Shown here in pieces: positions 18,272 through 24,052 of a DNA stretch of 24,052 nt. The DNA is from a virus: the IMG/VR virus record IMGVR_UViG_3300011116_000462, positions 1-24,052 of that record; one strand, given 5' to 3'. The translations under genes were made by a program, and so were the position numbers. Under the pieces are notes generated by a model. That model was not told the origin of the DNA. It saw only the letters and a program-made list of their open reading frames with translations, and did no database searches. Each line of letters begins with the position of its first letter. Within the stretch, counting starts at the first letter, position 1.

Positions 18272-20536
18272 TCACGCGGCGATGCGCTTCGCGTCGAGCA
18301 TCTGCTGCAGCTCGACGACGCTCGCGACGGGCTCGGGCTGCTTCTCGCGAAGCTTCACGACGCTCTCGGCGAGCAGGTCGGCCTGCTCCGTCGTCAGCGT
18401 CTCGCCACGCTCGAGCGCGTCCATCGCCGCGGCGAGCGTGTCCGCGTCCAGGCCGGTCTTGTCGGCCAGCGCGTCGACGCTCCGCACGGACGCCGCGGTC
18501 GCGGCGTACGCGGCGAACGGCGCGACCGAGACCTCGTGCAGGCGAATGTCGCGCAGCTCGCGATTGTTCTCGTCCGACCAGTAGTCACCGCCGGCAGGGA
18601 CCGTGAAGCCGAAGCTCATCGTCGTGATGTCGCCACGCTTGAGGAGGTACGCGAGGTCGCGGCCTTCGGTCGTGTCGGGCAGATCCGCCTCGACACGCAG
18701 GCCCGTCGCGTCCTCCGACAATCGCAGCGTGCCGGCGCGACGCGACGCGAGCACGCGACCCGTGTCGTGATTCATCAGCAGCTTGATCTCGTTGCGGCTG
18801 CGAAGCGTCTTCGCGAACGCGCCAGGCTTGATGATCTCGGTGAACGGCAGCGGCTCGCTCGGCGAGTCGAACACGGCCGCGTACCCGTAGAACGTCATCC
18901 CGCCGGCGTCCGCGGTGTCGCTCATCTCGCGCATCTCGATCTGCGCGTGCTCCATCACGCGATGCTCAACGCCGTTGGCGTCCTCGTGCGCGCGCGTCAC
19001 GGGCGCCGAGAACTCGATCGGCCTGCCCGTCCGCACCTTCTGATCCGGCACGACGTTACCCGTCGGGTCGATTGCCGCGGCCTCGTCGACGCTCGTCGCG
19101 CTCTCGGGCTGCGTCATCAGGATCTGCTGCTGCGCGCCGATACTCGACCGCAGCTGCCACGCCCACTTCTGGTGCGCGTCGATCCGCTCGGCGATGAAGT
19201 TGGCGATGCCCTGCTGATTCTCGACCTGCGACTGCGCGTACGCCTCCTGGTACCCGTCGAGGATGTCGTCGTTCAGGTCGAGCAGGCTCTGCGCCATCGC
19301 GGCCGGCGTGTCCGGCGTCAGCGCGGGCTCCGCGAGCTCGCGCAGCTGCTGGAAGTCGCTCAGGCGGAACGGCGCGTCATAGCCGAGCTTGAGGATGTTC
19401 TCGGCGATCGGGTCGATCGACGAGTCCGCGTCCTCGTAAATCGCTCCGAACAGGGAGTGGTACTCGGCGAATGCGGGGCCCTTCACGTTCCAGTGGTAGC
19501 CGTGCGCGATGAACTTGAACGCGACGACGTCGCTCAGCTGCTCCGCGAGAAGCGTGCAGAGGGTCTCGGGAGCCTCGAGGGCCTCCATCGCGTCTTCGAT
19601 CGTCTGATCCATGTCCATCGGTAGGGCCTTTGTCTCTACGACTGCGTCGGGCCGATAAGCATCGGCGAGGGGTTTCACGGTATCGGGAAGGCTTGTCGGA
19701 TCGACGCTCGGCACGCCGAGGTCCTCGTACGCGGCGCGAACGTCAGCGTCATTGTCGATCGCGAGGATCACGTCGTACGTGTCGAGCAGCGCTCGCATCG
19801 TGTCGCGCTTGTACGCGATCGTGTCAGCGCTCGTGTTGTTCGTGAACAGCATCGCGTACTCGACGTCGAGATCGTCGAGGAGCGCGGCCGTCGCGTCGCG
19901 CTCGTCTTCGGTACGCCCCGTGATGATGACGATGCTCGCGGGGATCTCTTCGAGGAACGCGATCGTCTTGTCGATCGGGTCGCGCCCGTTCCGCACGATC
20001 GTGTCATCCACGTCGCACACGACCAGCACCGGCTTGTCGCTCGCCGGGTCGAGCGCGCGATTCGTGTCAGCGTCGAGCTGCGTGACCTTCCGCTCGGCCC
20101 ACGCGCTCGCGGTCTCGCCGCCCCACAAGAGGAACGCGACGTAGCCGGGCGTCTCCTCGCCCGCCTTATCCCAGCCCGGCTTCTTGTCGACGGCGTGCCG
20201 CGCGAACCACGCCGGCATCTTCCGAACCTTCGTCTCGCTGAGCGCGCCCTTGCTCGCCATGATTCGCGCATCCGCGATCGTCGCGCGGACCAGACCATCA
20301 CCGCCACGACCAGCCTCGTACAGGTCGAGGCCCTTACGCGCAGCCGCGGCGATCGTGCTCGTAACGGTCAGGCTGACCGCGCGCGTCTCGAAGCGGCGCG
20401 AGCGAATCAGCTCCTCATCGCCGATCGCGAGGCCCTGCATGATCGCCTTGCGCTTCGCAGCGCGCGATCCCGCCTCGTCCGTGTACGTGTAGCAGTGCCC
20501 AGCATCGCCCCACTTCCACCCCGACTCGCCGCTCAT
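18272..20536 (-). CDS. HAD phosphatase - Dps/ferritin-like - HK97 prohead protease fusion
   Basis: About 754 residues from the ATG at 20536, which has AGGAG at 20543-20547; the frame also opens at a GTG at 20557 overlapping the portal stop (numbers here count from that GTG). Residues 10-160 are a phage-specific segment (GWKWGDAGHCYTYTDEAGSR). At 176-285 is a HAD phosphatase with all motifs: CDVDDT, ITGR (Thr213), Lys250 and AIDNDAD. At 330-475 is a Dps-like domain with His355, His367, Asp382 and Glu386, the spacing of the Dps ferroxidase ligands. From about 550 to 690 is the HK97-family protease (His597 in LLMNHDTGR, Ser648 in TTMSFGF), then a helical tail. The protease matures the capsid; the roles of the other domains are unknown. 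Confidence 0.87.
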   Translation of the reverse strand: MSGESGWKWGDAGHCYTYTDEAGSRAAKRKAIMQGLAIGDEELIRSRRFETRAVSLTVTSTIAAAARKGLDLYEAGRGGDGLVRATIADARIMASKGALSETKVRKMPAWFARHAVDKKPGWDKAGEETPGYVAFLLWGGETASAWAERKVTQLDADTNRALDPASDKPVLVVCDVDDTIVRNGRDPIDKTIAFLEEIPASIVIITGRTEDERDATAALLDDLDVEYAMLFTNNTSADTIAYKRDTMRALLDTYDVILAIDNDADVRAAYEDLGVPSVDPTSLPDTVKPLADAYRPDAVVETKALPMDMDQTIEDAMEALEAPETLCTLLAEQLSDVVAFKFIAHGYHWNVKGPAFAEYHSLFGAIYEDADSSIDPIAENILKLGYDAPFRLSDFQQLRELAEPALTPDTPAAMAQSLLDLNDDILDGYQEAYAQSQVENQQGIANFIAERIDAHQKWAWQLRSSIGAQQQILMTQPESATSVDEAAAIDPTGNVVPDQKVRTGRPIEFSAPVTRAHEDANGVEHRVMEHAQIEMREMSDTADAGGMTFYGYAAVFDSPSEPLPFTEIIKPGAFAKTLRSRNEIKLLMNHDTGRVLASRRAGTLRLSEDATGLRVEADLPDTTEGRDLAYLLKRGDITTMSFGFTVPAGGDYWSDENNRELRDIRLHEVSVAPFAAYAATAASVRSVDALADKTGLDADTLAAAMDALERGETLTTEQADLLAESVVKLREKQPEPVASVVELQQMLDAKRIAA

Positions 20537-20556
20537 CGTGCACTCCTGGACAGGCA

Positions 20557-21903
20557 CTAGGCACCCACCTGGTACGCGCTGAGCGGGTCTTCGGCGTCGA
20601 TCTGGCTGATCGGCTGCAGCATCACCGTCGGGACGCCGGTGTGCGCGATCGCGGGCAGGCCGAGCTCGGCGAGGACGGCCTGCGGCTCGAAGCCGGACTG
20701 GATCAGACGCTGCGCGATCATCGTCTTCTTGTCGAGGTCGGCGAGATTCGCCGCGTCCAGATCCATCGAGTGCAGCGGCACGCGGACCGTGTCGCCACCA
20801 TCGACGGGCGCCATGTCCTCGAGCGTGCGCACATCGTTGATCGAGAACGCGCCCGCGGCCAGCATCGTCTGGTAGTACGCGGACCTCGCGGCCGAGTCGC
20901 CGCGCATCAGCCCGTCGACGTTGTACTTCACGAACACGCCCTGCGGCAGGAGCCGCGTGAACGCCTGCTCGAGCTTGTAGATGTACGGGCGCAGCGTGTG
21001 CACCACGAAGTTGATGCTGTTCTGCTCGAGCGAGTTATACGACGCGGCGCCCGGCTCGATCACGCCGAGCATCGACGGAGGCACGCGGAACGCGCGCGCG
21101 ATCTCCTCGACCGCGAACTTCCGCGACTCGATGAACTGCGCCGTGTTGTTGTCCGGCGTCGTCCGCTGAAACTTCGCGCCGCCGAACAAGACGCCCGTCC
21201 GGTGACTCTTCCGCAGGCCCTTGTGCTCGTTCTCAAACGCGTTGGCGAGATCGAGCGCCTGCTCCTTCGTCAGGTTCCCCGGATACTCGATGATCCCGCT
21301 CGAGTTAGACCCCGAGAAGAATCGCGCCGCGAACTGCTCCAGCGCGCTCGCAAGACCCAGATTCTCCTTCACCAGGTCGACGCGGCTCTTCCCACGCAGC
21401 TGGCCCGGCAGCACGAGTTCCTTGATGTGCAGCATCTCGTCGTGCGTGATCGTGTCGCGATTGTCGTAGATGTAGAGCGGCCGAGCCCCGTCGCTCGTCC
21501 TCGACACCTGCACCTTCAGCGGATTCAGCACGATCAGGCCAGCGATGCCGCGCTCGTCGCGAAGCACGCGAATGAACGCGTTCCCGTTCAGCAGCATGCT
21601 CGCGATCGCGAGCTGCGTCAGATCGCTGAACGTCACGCCGATATCCGGCATATCCAGCCACTCGGGCTTCGGCCGGTACGGACGCCGCGTCCCATTCACG
21701 CGCTGGAACGAGTCGACCGGGAGCGTGCTGATCGAGTCCGCGATGATCCTCACGCACGCATAGACCGCGTTGACCTTGAGGACGTTCTCCTGGTCGATGA
21801 CGACGCCAGAGTTTGTGGAGAATAGGATCGAATCGCCCGACGCGAACAGCGTCTGATACGAGATCGCGCGCTTCTCCGCGCCCGGCAGCAGATTCCCGAG
21901 CAC
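20557..21903 (-). CDS. Portal protein, HK97 family
   Basis: The protein has 448 residues. VNAVYACVRIIADSISTLPV, MLLNGNAFIRVLRDERGIAG, HIKELVLPGQLRGKSRVDLV, FFSGSNSSGIIEYPG and REFRVPPSMLG-like FRVPPSMLGVIEPGAASYNS are all standard portal motifs. It forms the dodecameric ring at one head vertex through which DNA is packaged and ejected. The GTG start shares a base with the TAG of the small membrane-protein gene, and its own stop again forms TAGTG. The C-terminal 40 residues (LPAIAHTGVPTVMLQPISQI) are variable. Confidence 0.94.
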   Translation of the reverse strand: MLGNLLPGAEKRAISYQTLFASGDSILFSTNSGVVIDQENVLKVNAVYACVRIIADSISTLPVDSFQRVNGTRRPYRPKPEWLDMPDIGVTFSDLTQLAIASMLLNGNAFIRVLRDERGIAGLIVLNPLKVQVSRTSDGARPLYIYDNRDTITHDEMLHIKELVLPGQLRGKSRVDLVKENLGLASALEQFAARFFSGSNSSGIIEYPGNLTKEQALDLANAFENEHKGLRKSHRTGVLFGGAKFQRTTPDNNTAQFIESRKFAVEEIARAFRVPPSMLGVIEPGAASYNSLEQNSINFVVHTLRPYIYKLEQAFTRLLPQGVFVKYNVDGLMRGDSAARSAYYQTMLAAGAFSINDVRTLEDMAPVDGGDTVRVPLHSMDLDAANLADLDKKTMIAQRLIQSGFEPQAVLAELGLPAIAHTGVPTVMLQPISQIDAEDPLSAYQVGA

Positions 21904-22061
21904 TACTCAGCCGACCCTTCGGCGAACACTCGAGCACGCTCGTACGCGAGCGCGAGCAGCACGATACTCGCGCCCAGAACGATCAAACCTGCAGGGATGC
22001 TCATCATCATCACGCCCGTCACGAGCAGCCCGAGCCCGAGGATCTCAGCTGCAAGGATCAT
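21903..22061 (-). CDS. Small membrane protein between terminase and portal (52 aa)
   Basis: The protein reads MILAAEILGLGLLVTGVMMM, SIPAGLIVLGASIVLLALAY and ERARVFAEGSAE. Two hydrophobic segments at about 2-20 and 23-40 form a membrane hairpin with a charged C-terminus. The TAG stop overlaps the portal GTG (TAGTG), which argues that it is translated. There is no Shine-Dalgarno; TACCAT ends 8 nt before the ATG, so it may be leaderless. Small membrane genes in this place occur in other actinophages without known role. A superinfection or lysis-related function is possible but unsupported. Confidence 0.7.
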   Translation of the reverse strand: MILAAEILGLGLLVTGVMMMSIPAGLIVLGASIVLLALAYERARVFAEGSAE

Positions 22062-22085
22062 TGTGAAATATGGTAGCGAACGCGA

Positions 22086-23582
22086 CTACCACGAATAGAA
22101 GCCTGGTACTACAACTTCTTCGGCCTGCAGCGTTGATCCGTACACCGCCATCACGCACGCCACGAGCGCGTCGATCTTCTGCGTCTGCCTGACCTTCGAT
22201 ACGCGCCAGCCACGATCCGTCATCTGCGCGCCCGCACCGAGCACGTGACTCGTCAGCTCCGCATCTGTCCCGGCATGCACGATCCGGCCCTCCTGCAGAA
22301 GTGTGTAGAAACTCTGATACGCGGTCGCCATCGGCGCGCTGTTCTGCGCGAGCAGCACCATCGTCACGCCATGATCGTGATCGAGAACCGTCGCTGACCG
22401 CTCGAAGAATCGCGGATCGTAGAACACGCCCGACACGTTGCACCGCTCCGCCACGCTCAGGATGTGCGCCTCGACGTCGAGCAGGTTCACGTTCACGCCA
22501 GGCTGCGGCATCCACACGCGCGACTCGACCACGATCTTGTCATCGTCGGGCCGGCGCCACGCCGCCACGACCGCGCTCGAGTCGTGCACGATGCCGATGT
22601 CGACACCGAGCGTCACGCGACTCCCGTCCGGGATCGTGACGCCCCGCTCGATCGCGGCCTGCCACCAATCCGCGTGAATCCACGCCTTCGTGCCCGCGAC
22701 CCACACGCACCCGTGCAGCTGCAGAACCTCCTCGTTCGACAACTCGGGATTCGCCGCCTGCCTGGCAAGGAACTCCGTCGTGATCCACGATGCGGGATTC
22801 GCGAGCTTCATCGCGTCGACATCGTGCGGATCACGCGTCGGCGCCGAGTAGTTGTAGACCAGCGTCCGCGCGTCAAAGTTGCGACTGATCGTCAACCCCG
22901 GATGCTTCTCCAACTCGCCAAGCGCCTCGTTCTGATCGATCATCCTGCCGAGAATCGACGCCTCGCGCTCATTCGCATCCCCCGCAGTCGTGATCGTGAA
23001 CACCTGCGTGTTCCGGCGCGCACCACCACCCGTCGTCAACGCGGCCCACGCCTTCCGCTGCGACGGCTTCGTCCACGCATGCAGCTCGTCGCAGATCACG
23101 AGACTCGGGTTGTACCCGTGCAGATTGTCCGCGCTCGACGCCATCCGCAGGATCTTCCCACCACCATCCGCGCGCGCGATCTCGCCCTGGTACTCGCGCA
23201 GCACACTCAACTCGAGCAGCTCGGGCGAGCGCCGAATGAACCCCACACAAGCGTCGAAGAGTCGGCCCGCCTGCTTATCGGACGCGGCCGCAAGCAGGAT
23301 CTCCGGCTGCGTCTGATCGTTGAAGAGCCGGTAGAGCGCGTACGCGGCCAGCATCGTCGTCTTGCCCTGCTTCCGACTGACGCAAAGCGCCACGCTCGAG
23401 AACGCCGGCGTGCTGCCCGACTCGTCCATCGACGCCAACGCCTCACCCATGAACTCGAGCTGCCACTCCTCCAACACCAGCGGCTTCCCCGCGAACTGGT
23501 CGACCGACTGGATCAGGAAGTGCTCGCACCACTTCGCGAAGTGGCTCACTCGATTGCTCTTCGCATACGCGCGCCAACGCAC
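22086..23582 (-). CDS. Terminase large subunit
   Basis: The protein has 498 residues. The ATPase domain has a Walker A variant CVSRKQGKTT (67-76), Walker B LVICDE (161-166) and a coupling region ALTTGGGARRNTQVFTITTA. The nuclease domain has Asp328 in LGVDIGIVHDSSAVVAAW, Asp389 in VFYDPRFF and a C-terminal acidic site near KIDALVACVMAVYG. It cuts concatemeric DNA and drives it into the head through the portal. The GTG start overlaps the small-subunit stop (TAGTG). Family Terminase_1, common in HK97-type siphophages. Confidence 0.95.
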   Translation of the reverse strand: MRWRAYAKSNRVSHFAKWCEHFLIQSVDQFAGKPLVLEEWQLEFMGEALASMDESGSTPAFSSVALCVSRKQGKTTMLAAYALYRLFNDQTQPEILLAAASDKQAGRLFDACVGFIRRSPELLELSVLREYQGEIARADGGGKILRMASSADNLHGYNPSLVICDELHAWTKPSQRKAWAALTTGGGARRNTQVFTITTAGDANEREASILGRMIDQNEALGELEKHPGLTISRNFDARTLVYNYSAPTRDPHDVDAMKLANPASWITTEFLARQAANPELSNEEVLQLHGCVWVAGTKAWIHADWWQAAIERGVTIPDGSRVTLGVDIGIVHDSSAVVAAWRRPDDDKIVVESRVWMPQPGVNVNLLDVEAHILSVAERCNVSGVFYDPRFFERSATVLDHDHGVTMVLLAQNSAPMATAYQSFYTLLQEGRIVHAGTDAELTSHVLGAGAQMTDRGWRVSKVRQTQKIDALVACVMAVYGSTLQAEEVVVPGFYSW

Positions 23583-24031
23583 TACGACGCAACCTCCGAC
23601 ACATCACCCGGCGCGAGCTCCAACACCGGCCCAAGCGCGTCGACCTGACGATCCGGCGCACTCGACGCGCCAGGTGGACGACCAATCGTCGAGCGCTTCA
23701 CGGCCGCCGGCTCCAACTTCAATGCCTTTCCGAACCGCGCGGCATCCGCCTCCGCCTCGCGCAGCATCTTCACCAGCGGATGCGGGATCATCGTCCCGTT
23801 GTTCACCGTGTACAGCTTCGGCCGACCATACGACTCCCACTCCGCACGCAGCTCGTCAGCCAGATCCACCGCCCTCGCATACCGAACCGCGGCGTCCACG
23901 AACCGGTCCCGATCCGCCAGCTGCTCGATCGACGCAAGCGCGACGTCGAGCGCGCGAGCGCCAGCCAGCGACAAGCCGAGCTTGACGCTGGCAACCGAAC
24001 CCCACTGAGGGCCCTCGTTTCCATCCTGCAC
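23582..24031 (-). CDS. Terminase small subunit, P27 family
   Basis: The protein has 149 residues. RALDVALASIEQLADRDRFV is a helical core, and NNGTMIPHPLVKMLREAEAD and AARFGKALKLEPAAVKR form the P27-family signature (G....HP.....R.A......G..LGL.P..R.) near residues 80-115. It recognises the packaging site and recruits the large subunit. The GTG at 24031 has no Shine-Dalgarno, so the start is uncertain; the gene could also begin outside the window if the frame is read further upstream. It is the first visible gene of the late operon. Confidence 0.85.
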   Translation of the reverse strand: MQDGNEGPQWGSVASVKLGLSLAGARALDVALASIEQLADRDRFVDAAVRYARAVDLADELRAEWESYGRPKLYTVNNGTMIPHPLVKMLREAEADAARFGKALKLEPAAVKRSTIGRPPGASSAPDRQVDALGPVLELAPGDVSEVAS

Positions 24032-24052
24032 GTTGTGGGGCGGGAATTAGCG

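Noticed and set aside
16790-19624. Open frame of 944 codons on the + strand
   Set aside because: It is the mirror of the capsid and protease genes; its translation is Arg/Val/Leu/Asp-rich filler without domains, as expected opposite GC-rich genes.
15191-20876. Extra TAGTAC words near 15191 and 20872
   Set aside because: They encode Tyr-Tyr within coding regions and are explained by codon use.
20641-23648. Two + strand frames of 394 codons each
   Set aside because: Both lie opposite portal and terminase, are dominated by Arg, His and Asp, and show no motif.
1-24052. tRNA genes, CRISPR arrays, insertion sequences, retron or diversity-generating elements
   Set aside because: I saw no cloverleaf, no regularly spaced repeats, no transposase and no reverse transcriptase.

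Overview
The window looks like part of a temperate siphovirus genome or prophage from a GC-rich, probably actinobacterial host. The evidence is high GC content, many GTG starts, an HK97-type head, a long-tail tape measure, a CHAP endolysin with a peptidoglycan-binding domain and no visible spanins or signal peptides, and a tyrosine integrase cut by the left edge. The host assignment is inference; no host gene is visible.

Layout. (1) 1-2118: the integrase C-terminus on the + strand, then a leftward operon ordered hypothetical protein, small basic protein, SSB-like protein, Cas4/RecB-type Fe-S nuclease and excisionase. (2) 2119-3199: a regulatory switch with a Cro/CI-type repressor on +, two mini helix-turn-helix genes and one doubtful antisense gene on -, two TTGACA-type early promoters, several inverted repeats and a strong terminator hairpin. 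(3) 3200-24031: one long leftward late operon. In order of transcription it holds small and large terminase, a small membrane protein, portal, a HAD-Dps-prohead protease fusion, major capsid protein, a five-gene glycan cassette, head-tail adaptor, neck or tail-terminator protein, a small protein, major tail protein, tail assembly chaperones joined by a -1 frameshift, a gp10-like protein, tape measure, tail hub-like protein, a C1q-like tail protein, two holin-like genes, endolysin, a small HTH protein and a metallophosphoesterase.

How they work together. The terminase packages DNA through the portal into a head made from the capsid protein, which carries its own scaffold-like delta domain and is processed by the fused protease. 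The glycan cassette (GT4, two GT2, a Gfo/Idh dehydrogenase and an LpxA-like acyltransferase) sits directly behind the capsid gene and probably decorates virions, as known for some mycobacteriophages. Most junctions are translationally coupled by TAGTG, GTGA or ATGA overlaps. Candidate internal promoters and hairpins before and after the capsid and major tail protein genes suggest separate dosing of the most abundant proteins.

The points most worth following up are the fused Dps-like domain with a complete set of ferroxidase ligands, the glycan cassette inside the head module, and the short recurring intergenic motifs that look like phage promoters and operators. All calls are from reading the sequence; no database search was run.
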